The translations under genes and the position numbers were made by a program. 64,000 bases of DNA from Cotesia glomerata (taxonomy: Eukaryota; Arthropoda; Insecta; Hymenoptera; Braconidae): the NCBI RefSeq assembly GCF_020080835.1, contig NC_058158.1, positions 1,860,001-1,924,000 on the forward strand. Direction: 5' to 3'. A model generated the notes under the pieces. That model did no database searches. It was not told where the DNA came from and saw only the letters and a program-made list of their open reading frames with translations. The first letter of the stretch is position 1, and each line of letters opens with the position of its first letter. Below, piece after piece: positions 12,995-24,931 of this stretch.

Positions 12995-14190
12995 AACTTC
13001 CCGCTAAAAATCTCAGATTTTCAAATATCGGGAAGTTATTGTTTTCACCCCGTTTTGCAAAAATCGAGTTTTCATCAGATCTCGACGTTTGAAGGTCACA
13101 GGAAGCTTCCCTGACTATCCCCGCGAGGTTGTCACTATGTCTGTATGTGTGTGTGTGTGTGTGTGTGTAAGTATGTGAATCACTTATAACTTTTGAACGG
13201 TTGAACCGATTTCATCGCGGTTGGTGCCATTCGAAAGGGCTTCGCCAAACTTAGATTTCCTGAGAATTTGAACCGATTCGGACCGATAGATTTTGAGAAA
13301 TTTTGAAAAATCTAAAAAAAAATTAGAAAAAAATCATTTTTGAAAGTGGTTTTTTTGGAATATCTTTTAAACGGCTCAATCGATCAATTTCAAAAACTAA
13401 TCAGCTCTTAGCGTCAAAAAACCACGCCGATCAGCGCTAATCCGGTCAAAATCGGTTGATTCGTTCGAGAGATAGCGTGAACGAAATAAAACCGAAAAAA
13501 ACCGAAAAAACTGTTTTTTTTACATAACTTCGTCATTTCTTCTCGGATCGTTTTTGATGATGTAGAATAATTTCAGAAGTTAAAAAACCGCGTCGATTGC
13601 CGCCAAAAACGTGGAAATCGGTTGATTAGTTCGAGAGATATCCTCGACGAAATATTTGGAAATAAGGATTTTTTCAACATAACTTCGACATTTTTTGGAA
13701 TAACTTTCAAACAGCTCTACCGATCGATTCCAAAAACTAATCAGCTCTTAACATCATAAAACCACGTCGATTGCCACCAAGCTGGTCAAAATCGGTTGAT
13801 TCGTTCGAGAGATATCGTGAACGAAAGAAAACCGAAAAAAGTGTTTTTTCAGAGTTACTCCGAAATTTATAGTTTGACCAATTGAAACTTAGAAATTATT
13901 TATAAAGCTTAAAAACTACGTAGAATGCCGCCAACCGCGTAAAAATCGGTTCATTCATTCAAAAGTTATTGCGGTATGAACATTCAAAAAATAGTGTTCC
14001 ATGAAACTTCTATCAGACTTTTGAGCTCAAAGAGCTCAAAAGCATAGAAAAGGTATCTTTTTGAGCTCGGAGAGCTTAAAACAACACACAGATTGTACTT
14101 TTGAGCTCGAAGAGCTCAAAAAAGCGGCCAGGTATTAACGGAATTAGCGGGAAGTTGCAGGGATGGCCTTTAGGGTCAACCGTTTTCCTA
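12995..14190 (+). mobile_element. Element C, copy 1 (longest, ~1.2 kb)
   Basis: Begins aacttcccgctaaaaatc and ends with agcgggaagttgcaggg followed by ggtcaaccgttttccta. Internal landmarks shared with the other copies are a gtgtgtgtgt run, gaacggttgaaccgattt, and repeated gagctc palindromes near the right end. This copy has extra tandem versions of the caaaatcggttgattcg segment. No ORF of note. Confidence 0.6.
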
Positions 14191-15864
14191 ATTTTTTATC
14201 TTTGATATATAGCTTAATTATCAATTACTAGATTTCTAGATTTTGCACAATTATTATTAGTATTTTTTATTAAATAAACATTTTTTATAACTATTTTTCG
14301 GCGAAGAAATATTTTTAATATAAATTAAAAAGTTTAAAATCTCACAAATATTTAACTTTCAGAAAATTTTAATTATCCCCTATCTAAATAGATTTTAATG
14401 AGAATATTTTGATACGAATGCTGCTGGTATTTATGCAACTAGTTTTACTTCAGAGTTTGTTAAATTATACCGCTGGAAGAACCTTAAATATTTTAATTAA
14501 TGAAGAAAGTAATAAAAGCTTTGACGAGATATATGATAGTCCTGTCTATTATTTATTACTACATTAAACAATTTTCCCCGCTAATTATGCTCTAATAATT
14601 CATTACCGAATATAATACACTGCATTAATACCCATAAAATAATTTTCCATCATGACACCGTGTGTATTTATATTCTTCTCAATTCAAAATAGAATATTGA
14701 TAAATTTTACATGTTGAATTTGAATTAAACCAACTTTTATTGTTCTCTGGGGACAAAGAGCTCTTGTCGAATTTAATCAAAAATGACATTTTTAAAAAAT
14801 TTATTTATATTCCTTCTCTCTAAAACATTGTTTGAATTATTTAGCAGTTAAAAAATTTCCGATATATCAAAAAAATGAAAAAAAATTTCTTTCATCCCTT
14901 CTTTCGTCGGCAATAAAAAAGTAATAATTCAAAGCATCGTAAAAAAAAGATTTACGTTTAGTTTCCCCTGTCCATTGCTCTGCAATTTTCAGAATATTTC
15001 AGTCTCCTTTGACAACATAATTGACATTATTTTAAAGCTTTTAAAGCTCCCAGTAATCCGGTTAGCTAATGAGTGATCAATCAACCAACCAATCGGCAGA
15101 ATTTTAAAGATTGACGCTGACAATAATCAACCCAAAAAAAAGCCTAGCTTGCTGGTTTGGTGGTCAGCTCGGTAATTTACTGCCAATCATGATGATCCAC
15201 TAGCTGCGAATTTTAATTAAAACAGAGTAATTTAACCCAGTTATATAAATCCAGAATAGTGTCCCAAGTTCCAAGTCTCTCGGGTGAGCTCCCTCGTTTG
15301 AAATTAATACTGTAATTTTTTTTTATTAAAGTATTAAATTATTTTTAGTAGCAATCGGAAAAAACAGTCGACATTTGCTTCAGTATTTGATGTACACAAA
15401 TAATATTCACTCGAGCAATATGTGCAAATATAAAGTTAGTGCCGTGCACTATTGATACAACCATTTCCATCAATACGTCTATATGACTATGATTCGCGCT
15501 GCTTTTTGATATGGAATTGATTCTATTTCATTTGCAACATTCCTTTCCAGATGACTGGAGTGAATTTAAGCCGCGGAGGCTCTCTATCGATGTAAAGTAT
15601 TCTGTTCCTTATTTTTCACCTTTTTTTTTTAAAAACTTTCAAGTATTTCTCTATCCATCTTTATAAAACAAAATTTATTACGGTCATATTCTACTCCTCA
15701 TATCCTTGCCAAAAAAATAACTGATAGTTCTTTTTTGATATCATATTTAACGGTTACACACTTTTCCTTTTTCGGGATATAATATCAATGTGTGGTTTAA
15801 GTCGCTATTCAATAATGGAAGATAAAGTAAAACACCAAAACCGCTTTAACTTTACAATAAAAAA
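14191..15864. other. No gene recognised
   Basis: AT-rich with a few more balanced stretches around 15000-15600. A donor-like ctcgggtgagc lies at 15278, but no coding frame pairs with it. Confidence 0.35.
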
Positions 15865-16690
15865 TTTGAAATTACTTTAGCAGATATTTAAGAATTTTTT
15901 TAACAAATAAATTATGCCAAAAAAAATTGATGACATTTAAGTTAGCTATCACTTGACAATTTTTTAATTCTATTTAACAAAAAGATTTTTGTCCGAAAAA
16001 TTGGATTTTTTATTTTCTTTAATTTCTTAATGTCAATTTTTTTTTCTTATTTCTTTGGCCATAATTTATTCGTTATAAAATTTTTTTAATTATTAAATAT
16101 GTGCTACATTAATTTTCATAGAAAATTGACATGTAGAAATTTTAAATGAAAATTAATTTAGCGTATATTTAACAATTAAAAAAATTTTAAAACAAAAAAA
16201 TCATGGCAAAAAACAAATTTTTAAAAATTTGACATTTAGAAATTAAAAAAATTGGAAATATAATTTTTTAAAAATTATTTTTTGGAATAAATTGTTTTAT
16301 TAAATAAAATTAAAAAATTTTAGAGTAACTGCTAAATATTAAAGTTAGCAATCATTTGATCATTTTTTAATTTTATTTGACAGATAAATTTTTGACAAAA
16401 AATTATTTTTTAAAAATTGGATTTTTTATTTTTTTTAAATTTCTCCATGTCAATTTTTTCTTCTTTTTTTTCTTTGCCATAATTTATCTGTCAAAAAAAT
16501 TCTAAAAATTATTAAATACCTGCTAAATTAATTCTCATACTTTACTGTCATAAATTTTAATATTAATTGAATTTATTAATTTCAATTTTAATGTAGAAAT
16601 TTTAATAAACTAAAAATAATTTTTTAAAATAAATTTGTTAAAAAAAAAAAATTAAAAAACTGTCAAGACTGCTAACTTAAATATCATAAA
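15865..16690. mobile_element. Degenerate tandem palindromic MITEs (gcagatatttaa type)
   Basis: Alternating half-units carry gcagatatttaa, aaattatggcaaaaa, gacatgtagaaa and gttagctatcactt, in both orientations. The same vocabulary forms the array at 55195-57600. Confidence 0.5.
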
Positions 16691-17608
16691 TAAAAACTAA
16701 TTTTTCTATACATAAATTATAACTCAGTAAACAAGATTAACTTATAATTAAAATCAAGTAAAAAAGGTAATTATAAAAAATCTAAAATAAAATACTTACC
16801 CAACTTTTGTTCTCTAAATTTCAGATAAAGTTTCCGCAGCTGATTTAAATTAAAATTAAATTTGCGTTGCGGTTATTCGTTTGATATACATTTAATGTTT
16901 GTGATTGTTTGCGGTTACTGATTGTTACTTCACACTTTTGACATTTACTTCAATTCAATTAAATATTTTTTCAACATTTTTTTTTCTCTTCTATTTTTTT
17001 AATTTTTATTTTTTCAACCCGGAAACAATTCACTAAACTGTCATTCTATTTGTTTTACCCGTCAGTCCTTCATTTATTTATAAAAAAATAAAAAACACTC
17101 CATTACCGCGTTTAATTTTCAATCTCCCAAAGAGGAAGCTGAAGAAAAATTCCCGCTTAATATTTAACGTCTATTAAACACAATTGCGCTCAAGTGAGCA
17201 AACAATTATTATAAAATTTTTTTTTGGTAACTAAAAAATACAAACTCACGTCAAACACTCACTGACAATTTAAATATACATGTGCTTCACTATCATCGAT
17301 AAAAAACAAAAAAAAAGTAAGTTTAAAATTTTTTTTAAATTTAACAGCTGAAATTTTTAAATAAAAAAAAATCAATTAAATCAGCTGTTTAAAATTAAGT
17401 TTGAAATTCGGTGGTTAGTTAGACTATCGAGTGAGGTGTGACCCGGGTGCCTAAACGTCTTCCTCTAACGTCCGTCATCCGACTAGACTGGGACGACGTT
17501 ACTTGTCGTTGACCCGGACTTGGCTTGCAGCGCAAGCGCCACACCGCCAAATTATTGCCCTATCCGTAAAACCATTTTACTGTATACGTTTATATACACA
17601 TTTATCTA
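16691..17608. other. Unassigned, with a CpG-containing island near 17410-17570
   Basis: About 160 bases are markedly GC-richer and CpG-rich than their surroundings (gtgacccgggtgcc, gggacgacgttac). They could be a promoter, a noncoding exon or a foreign repeat. The ORF here continues into the microsatellite and looks spurious. Confidence 0.3.
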
Positions 17609-17820
<212 letters not shown>

Positions 17821-18291
17821 ACTGACTCATATAAATATATATATCCAAACGCCCTACAACTACAAAACATTAATGTTTAACTGTTGGGATCTTTGTTTTA
17901 CAACATTATTTAATGGTTCCAGTGAAGGTGCTTAATTCCGCGATACAATGCCACTTTAATGGCTCTCATTGTGTGCAATTCTTTGCTTTTCCATGAAATA
18001 ATTCAGATTGTCAGGAGACTTTGAATTGATAAACATGCAACGGAACCGGTCTCCACTTAAATGTCACGTTTTTTCCTATTATTTTATTATCAGTTATTAT
18101 TCGGTATTATTTTTTTATTTATACCCCGGGTCATAAAATTTAGTCTATTTTATGATTAATAAAAATTTTTAATATTTTTCATTCAATTTAATTTTATTAT
18201 GTGTATCTATTTTATATAAGAATTTAATCAGTTTTTGCCCGTACTATTCCCAATTCAGACCAATTTCAGATCATTTTTAATTAATGCTATA

Positions 18292-19478
18292 AGGTAAAAG
18301 ACCCAATACCGTAACGACGAAGGGTACATGACTGGTTTTTATTACTTAGAAAATATTCAAATGGTTCATTAGTAATAATAATTCATCCAATCATATAGAA
18401 TAAACATGTAGTTACACGAAAATAATTAAATTTATCAATTTTGTCGAATTTAATATTAAAAAAAACATGTTTTTTGAAAAAGTCTAAAAGACCCAGTATC
18501 GGAACACCTTAAATGCCTAGTCCCAATACCGGAGCTATAAATAAAACTAATTTTTTTAATCTAAAGAGTCCGCTTTTCGTAAGCTGAATTAATTAAATAA
18601 TTAATTAACAAATCATAATACTTTATGTGAATTTTTCTGAATTTATAAAACTAATTTATAAAATGTTATCTTCGACTCACCTTTCGGCATCCTACTACTA
18701 CCTAGAAAAAATTAAGCAGTTAATTCAGAACTCAAATGACATGTATGCATAGTGAGACTAACAATAATTATTTAATATTAAAAAATCAAATAAATTTTTA
18801 CTAAAAATCAAAAAAAAAAAAAAATAAACGATTCGAGGTTATACTTGACGATACTTATGTAAAAAAGAAAATTTCAAAACAGAAATTTGCTTTTGTTCTT
18901 CAAGTTAAAATTTACGAATATTTGAAGCAATTTTTATAATAAAATTACTTTCTGTATTAAATGTTATTTCGCAAAAACTTTTGTTGTTGTGCTTGATGTA
19001 AACAATCAACACAGTATATCGTAAATGTCAATAAATAATATCAATATGACTGACTGTTCCGATACTGGGTATTAGCTTATTTCGGGTGTACCAATAGACG
19101 AACATTAAATTTTAAATAACAATAGGGTCTTTTTTGTATTATCAATTAATTGCATCGAATTCTTGGTATTTGTATTAATACATAAAAAAAAAATTTTAGT
19201 GAAAAGTATTTCCATTAGGTTTCTATGAGCTTAAGATCATCGAGCGATTTCTTAGCAAAACCATTAAGAGACCTTGATAAGTCAGAAATCTAAGACTATT
19301 GACATCATTAACATTTTTTTTCAATATTTCCAATATAATTTAAAGTTTCATTCATATTTTATTATGTAAAAAAAAGATTGAGGTTTCTAATAAAGAAAAG
19401 TTTGTTTAATTTGATTGAGTACGAGATAAAATATAAAATAATAATTGTCAAATCGTTCCGGTATTGGGTCTTTTACCT
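18292..19478. mobile_element. TA-flanked non-autonomous element (mariner-like by target site)
   Basis: Ends aggtaaaagacccaatacc and ggtattgggtcttttacct are inverted repeats flanked by TA (18290-18291, 19479-19480). Sub-terminal copies of the end occur near 18486-18535 and 19060. No transposase reading frame survives. Confidence 0.6.
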
Positions 19479-20140
19479 TAATAAAATTGTTTTCTATTGT
19501 TTCAAGACAGAAATCAGACTTTTTATGTCACAATCATTTAGCTGGTTTTGATCGCATCAAGGTCAAAAACAGACCAAAACGTTGCATAATTTTTAGTCGG
19601 TTTTTCATCGCCTGTAGATCAAAAACCGACCTTTTACGAATTTGATAATAATAATATTAATAATAATAATATATTTATTTATTATTATTTTATTCATGTC
19701 CTCGAAGATCCTCTACAGAGCACGGCTTTTCATTCTCTGAAACTGAAATAGTGACCATTCACTATTTCGTAGTGCAATATATACCAAACGGTATTCTTTG
19801 CACTACCAAATAGTGAATACCGCTCATTAAATTAAATGATGCGTCAAAGTATAAAATTGAATATTAATCTTGTCATCTTGCCAACATTTTAATCTTGTCG
19901 ATGTATTCACATTATGTTTAATATCGATAATTAGAAAACTCTAGATTTAGATCCATAATCAAACGAGGAGAACTATCTTAAATACGTATGTTAATACAAA
20001 TTTATTAGTTATCATTGCAACTAATATTCGCAGTTACAAAACTTTTATAATCCATGAAATGTTAAGCTATGACAAATAAATATGACAGATGTAAGATTAT
20101 AATCGACTTTTATTAATTTTATCAACCGTCATTTTATTAT

Positions 20141-20494
20141 AATTCTTCTAACCCGTTATCACCTATTCGGTCATTTTCATGCTAGTTAAGTCTAATTTCA
20201 AGTGGATGGAAATTTCCATCTTCACTAACAATTTGAGACAATTCGTCTTCGGATAGTTAGGTCGATTAGATGGGCAACCATCGAACTTGAACACTAGTTA
20301 GCTGGTGAATGCTAGTATCTGTTCGACTATATGTTAAGTATTAACGATGGAAAGCTACTGAGAATAAAGGGCAACTTTGAAAAAATCCATGAAAAATTAA
20401 CCAAGCCAGGAATCGAACCTGGATCTCCCCGATTACATGTCAGGATGCTTTACCAGTTAAGCTACCGAATAGGTGATAACGGGTTAGAAGAATT
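20141..20494 (-). mobile_element. 354-bp element with perfect 31-bp TIRs and a tRNA-Thr-like head
   Basis: The first and last 31 bases are exact inverted repeats (aattcttctaacccgtt... and reverse). On the minus strand, ~20402-20468 reads as a tRNA-like unit: A-box tagcttaactggtaaagc, anticodon stem cctga/tcggg around loop catgtaa (TGT, a Thr anticodon), B-box ggttcgattcc. The base before the anticodon is A rather than the invariant T, arguing against a functional tRNA. The A-box reaches into the terminal repeat. Confidence 0.6.
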
Positions 20495-20570
20495 ATTATA
20501 ATCGACGTTCAGTTCATAAAACAAGAGAGCGCATGAATATATTTTAAATTAATTTATTTTTTTTGCCCTC

Positions 20571-20784
20571 CGGGCGGAAAGTGGCAACTTTCGTCCCGCT
20601 GCGCTAAACTAAGTTGCCGCTTTCCGCCTTCGTCGGACAAAAAAATAGTATACACTCCTCGGGAAGTAAATAAGAAAGCCTCAGATCACATGTTTGTTGA
20701 CCTCGGCTTCGCCTCGGCCAACAATTACATGTGATCTGAGACATTTCTTACTTTACTTCCCTAGGTGTGTAATATACTATTTTC
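20571..20784 (+). repeat. GC-tipped hairpin pair H1+H2, unit 1
   Basis: H1 (to ~20643) folds through ggaaagtggcaacttt and aagttgccgctttcc. H2 (~20649-20784) has arms starting tagtatacactcc and ending gtgtaatatacta, with the tip cctcggcttcgcctcgg. Nearly identical to 20809-21028. No convincing coding potential. Confidence 0.75.
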
Positions 20785-20808
20785 AAATAAATGCGACTTA
20801 TAATTTTT

Positions 20809-21028
20809 TTGCCCTCCGGGCGGAAAGTGGCAACTTTCGTCCCGCTGCGCTAAACTAAGTTGCCGCTTTCCGCCTTCGTCGGACAAAAAAATAGTATACA
20901 CTCCACGGGAAGTAAATAAGAAAGCCTCAGATCACATGTTTGTTGACCTCGGCTTCGCCTCGGCCAACAATTACATGTGATCTGAGACATTTCTTACTTT
21001 ACTTCCCTAGGTGTGTAATATACTATTT
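20809..21028 (+). repeat. GC-tipped hairpin pair H1+H2, unit 2
   Basis: A near-exact second copy of 20571-20784, with ccacggg in place of cctcggg. The unit is bracketed by cgacttataattttttt on the left and its inverse aaaaaaattataagtcg on the right, suggesting an insertion inside a further inverted repeat. Confidence 0.75.
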
Positions 21029-21427
21029 AATGAGATACTTTTGAGTCAAAAAAATTATAAGTCGCCATCTTAGTCGACTTTTGACCTTCGAACATTTAGA
21101 GTGAAAATTGTAGATCAAAAACAGTATAAGATTTCAGATTGAATTTGAAAACAATACATAAAATCCATCTACAAATTAATTAGACTAAAAACCGATCAAA
21201 CTTTTAAAACTTTTTAGTCTTATTAGACTAGAAACAGAATAAAATATTGATAGCTGCTCAATTATTTTACTAAAAGGTTATTTAGACTTAAAACAGATCA
21301 AAAATAATTTGAATAGTAGATCAAATACCGATAAAAATGTTTTTTAAAATTCAAATACAGATCATTTAGCTTAAAATCAGTTTAAATTTTTCGACCCGGG
21401 ACAAGTGATGAAAATAAATGAAAATTA

Positions 21428-24030
21428 ACATGAACATTAAGTTAGCCAACATCTAAAATTCTTTAGAATTTTTTTTATTAAAAAAATTATTATAAAAAAC
21501 TTTTTAAAAAAATTCAATTTTGAAAAACTTTAAAAACTATAAGTGCAATTTTTTTAAAATATTATTTAGTTCCAATTTAATAATTAAAAAAATAACAAAA
21601 AATTAACAAGCTAACTTTACTATTATAAATTAAAGATACTAAAGTTAGCCGACATTTTTAATTTTTTGATTTTTTTTTAACAATTAAATTAAAACAAAAA
21701 AATATTTTTTAAAAATTGCACACAGTTTTTAAAGTTTTTGACAAGTGAAAATTTTTTTTTTATCTTTTTGTAATCATTTTTTCAATAAAAAAAAATTCTA
21801 AAAATTTTTAAATGGCTAATTTAATTTTCATATGAAAATTAACGGTACTAAAGTTAGCCGAAATTTTTAATTTTTTGATGTTTTTTTAATAATTAAACTA
21901 TAACACAAAAATATTTTTTTTTAATTGCACTTACAGTTTTTAAAGTTTTTGACAAATAAAATTTTTTTTCTTTTTTTTTTGTGGTAATTTTTTTAATAAA
22001 AAAATTTTTTTTAATTTTTAATGAAAATTAAGTTAGCCGACATATAAGAATTTTTATAATTTTTTTTTTATTAAAAAAACTATTACAAAATAATTAAAAA
22101 AAATTTTCATTTGTAAAAAACTTCAAAAACTGTAAGTGCAGTTTTAAAAAAATATTTTTTTGTTCTAATTTAATAATTAAAAAAAAAAATCAAAAAATTA
22201 AAAACGTCGGCTAACTTTATTATTGTTGAAAATAAAGTTAGCCGACATCTAGAAATTTTTATGATTTTTTTTATTAAAAAATTATTGAAAAAAAATTTTT
22301 TCATTTGTTAAAAATTTAAAGAACTATGAGTGCAATTTTTTAAAAATATTTTTTAGTTATAATTGAATAAATTAAGAAAAAAAAATCAATAATGCCGATT
22401 AACTTTATTATTATATACAAGTGCTGTATAAATTAATACCCGGATTATAAAAATAATTATTCCTGTTTTAGGTACTGTATTTTTTTGAAGTGAATTAATA
22501 ATTCACCCACTCAAAATATATTTATAATAATTGACTGGAGGGCATCCAGGACTGGATCCAGCGAAGGCTGAAAGAATAACAGAGGGTAAGTACTGTTTAC
22601 ATTTATAATTCAAGATTAATGATAAAAATCGGTTATAATCGGTGTTACCTTTGTTCTTTTGAGATTGCTCCGAGCGTGACATTGTTAGATTGTGTGAGTG
22701 ATTGAATAAATAATTACCGGGGGTGGTTCTTTGGTTATTGGGATTTGATTCTATTAAAGTTAGCTGACGTTTTTGATTTTGATGAAAATAAACTTAGCCG
22801 ACATCTGAAAATTTTTATGATTTTTTTTATTAATAAATTATTACAAAAAAAATTTTTCATTCGTTAAATTAAAAAAACTATAAGTGCAATTTTTTAGTTA
22901 TAATTTAATAAATTAAGCAAAATAAGAAAATGAAAAATGTCGGCTAACTTTATTCTATTTGGGTTTATTTATTTGATTGAAAGTAAAATTTATTTAGCAG
23001 ATTTTTTTAAAATTGCACTTATAATTTTTCAAATTTTTTTACAAATGAAATTTTTTTTTTTGTAAGAAGACGTTTTTGATTTTTTGATTTTGTTTTATTT
23101 ATTTAATTAATATTCAAATATATTTAGCGGATTTTTAGTAATTTTTATAAATAAATTATGGCAAAAAAAATTACATTTAAAAATTTTGAAAAATAAAAAA
23201 TGCAATTTTTTGGAACAAATTTTTTTGTTAAAAAAATGATCAAGTGACTAACTTTAATGTCAAATTAAAATTAAAAAACCTTTTTTTTTAATTGCACTTA
23301 TAGTTTTTCAAATTTTTTACAAATGCATTTTTTTTTTTTTTTTTGTAAAAAATCGACATTTTTGATTTTGCTTTATTTATGAAATCGAAATTGAAGTTTT
23401 TTTAGCAGATATTTAATAATTTTTACAAATAAATTATGGAAAGAAAAAAATTGACGTGTAGAAATTCAAATAAATAAAAAATGCAAGTTTTTGGAGCAAA
23501 TTTTTTTGTTAAAAAAAAATGATCTAGTAACTGCTAACTTTAATGTCATGAATTAAAATTAAAAAACATTTTTTTTAGAACTGCACTTATAATTTTTCAA
23601 ATTTTTTACAAATGCATTTTTTTTTTTTTTTTTTTTTTTTTTGTAAAAAATCGACATTTTTAATTTTGCTTTATTTATGAAATCGAAATTGAAATATATT
23701 TAGCAGATGTTTAATAATTTTTAGAAATAAATTATGGAAAGAAAAAAATTGACGTGTAGAAATTCAAATAAATAAAAAATGCAAGTTTTTGGAGCAAATT
23801 TTTTTGTTAAAAAAAAATGATCTAGTAACTGCTAATTTTAGTATCATAAATTGAAATTAAAAAATATTTTTTTTAAATTGCATCTATAGTTTTTCAAATT
23901 TTTTACAAATGAAATTTTCTTTTTACCTGAAAAAAGGCGACATTTTTGATTGTGCTTAATTTATTAAATTAAAACTAAAATTTTTTCAATAAAAAAATTA
24001 TAAAAATTTTAAGATGTCAGCTAAATTAAT
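21428..24030. mobile_element. Cluster of GTTAGCYGAC palindromic MITEs, whole and partial
   Basis: Successive copies start or end with gttagccgacat / atgtcggctaac at ~21434, 21645, 21855, 22035, 22205, 22240, 22795 and 22940. From ~22980 to 24030 it continues as degenerate tandem ~270-bp units carrying gcacttatagtttttc and aaattatggaaagaaa. Bases 22500-22760 interrupt the cluster with a GC-richer stretch and a donor-like cagagggtaagtactg at ~22580. Confidence 0.55.
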
Positions 24031-24630
24031 TTTCATAATTTTGATGGATACTTATAACAAAATTTGAGCGTAAACGTTAAGCCTGATATTCTTCAAGTTA
24101 GTTTCCCCGTAAAGGGCCTAGGGACTGAGCCCACATGATTACACAAGACCGGGGCTGCGTATCCAGGGCAGAGGGTAATACGTATCGTTTGTAACAATTT
24201 GTTGTCGGCGTTATATCACACGGATATAGTAATGTACGCAATTAACTTTCTTAATGAATTTCACCTTTAGGAATGATTGATTGGGGTGGTAAGACTCTTG
24301 AACAGAGAACAGTTAACTGGGGAGATCTCGAGATACCTGCATAGATAGAGAACAGTTAACAGTACCGAGGTACAAGCTGGAACAATTTGTATGGTAAAAT
24401 GGAATATAGATCTTATACCGAGACAAGTAAGGTAACTTCTGACTCCTGATGCACGATTGATCGTCCTCTACCCCTGGGATCGATATACCGAACTACTGTT
24501 GGTACTTGCTGTACTACGTGAACCTCGAGTAGGTTGCTGGTCTACTCCTGTAGGACGTAGGATGTAGGATACAACCCGGCTATCGGCTATCGGCTATCGG
24601 CTCCCAACTCCCGGCTCTCAGCTTCGCTAC
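24031..24630. other. GC-richer unique region upstream of a TATA box
   Basis: Base composition rises clearly across ~24080-24625. It includes three tandem tatcggc units near 24582-24602. It could be a promoter region for the ORF at 24732 or a noncoding exon; no ORF of its own. Confidence 0.3.
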
Positions 24631-24637
24631 TATAAAG
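24631..24637 (+). promoter_or_regulatory. Candidate TATA box
   Basis: The sequence tataaag sits in the transition from a GC-richer region to ordinary AT-rich DNA, 101 bases upstream of the ATG at 24732. In a genome this AT-rich a single TATA match is weak evidence. Confidence 0.25.
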
Positions 24638-24731
24638 TTTAATTTTTACGAGAGTATCGCGTGTCGGTGATCAGCTTTTACAAATTATATAAGACAACCG
24701 AGCGATACTGCGTAAAAAATTATCGGCTATC

Positions 24732-24908
24732 ATGAAAGTGCATTTAATTAAGTCACAAGCGTGCTTAACTCTATTAATAATATTCGCTGTTATTTACTCA
24801 CTTTATCGCGAGGTACTCAACGTTAAATTATTGTTTAATAGATTAATTACACGCTCGACATGTCTTCACTATTTTGTTATTGTAATTGCTGTAATTTTTA
24901 ATTTTTAA
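24732..24908 (+). CDS. Short ORF or first exon with signal-peptide-like N-terminus
   Basis: An ATG-initiated frame of 58 codons. Residues 1-8 are basic (MKVHLIKS) and residues 10-24 are strongly hydrophobic (ACLTLLIIFAVIYSL), followed by YRE, the layout of a secretory signal. Codon 27 (GAG) is followed directly by a possible donor GTACTC in phase 0, so this may be a first exon of a small secreted protein. Without splicing it would end in a second hydrophobic run. A TATA box lies 101 bases upstream. I recognise no family. An open frame at 26711-26860 could be a downstream exon, but the join is speculative. Confidence 0.25.
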   Translation: MKVHLIKSQACLTLLIIFAVIYSLYREVLNVKLLFNRLITRSTCLHYFVIVIAVIFNF

Positions 24909-24931
24909 TTCCTGTCAAATGGTGTTGATAA

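Larger units (their letters stand above)
18126..21403. mobile_element. Composite element with cccgggtc ends hosting three nested insertions
   Basis: Left end cccgggtcataaaatttag resembles the inverted right end ctaaatttttcgacccggg-like sequence at ~21380-21403. Interior flanks share gaccgatcaaa/ttgatc motifs near 19560-19630 and 21110-21380. Insertions are a TA MITE (18292-19478), a TIR/tRNA-like element (20141-20494) and GC-tipped hairpin units (20571-21028). The outer boundary is inferred from a weak terminal repeat. Confidence 0.35.

Noticed and set aside
20402..20468. Functional tRNA-Thr gene
   Set aside because: The invariant T before the anticodon is replaced, the acceptor stem does not close and the sequence is part of a TIR element.
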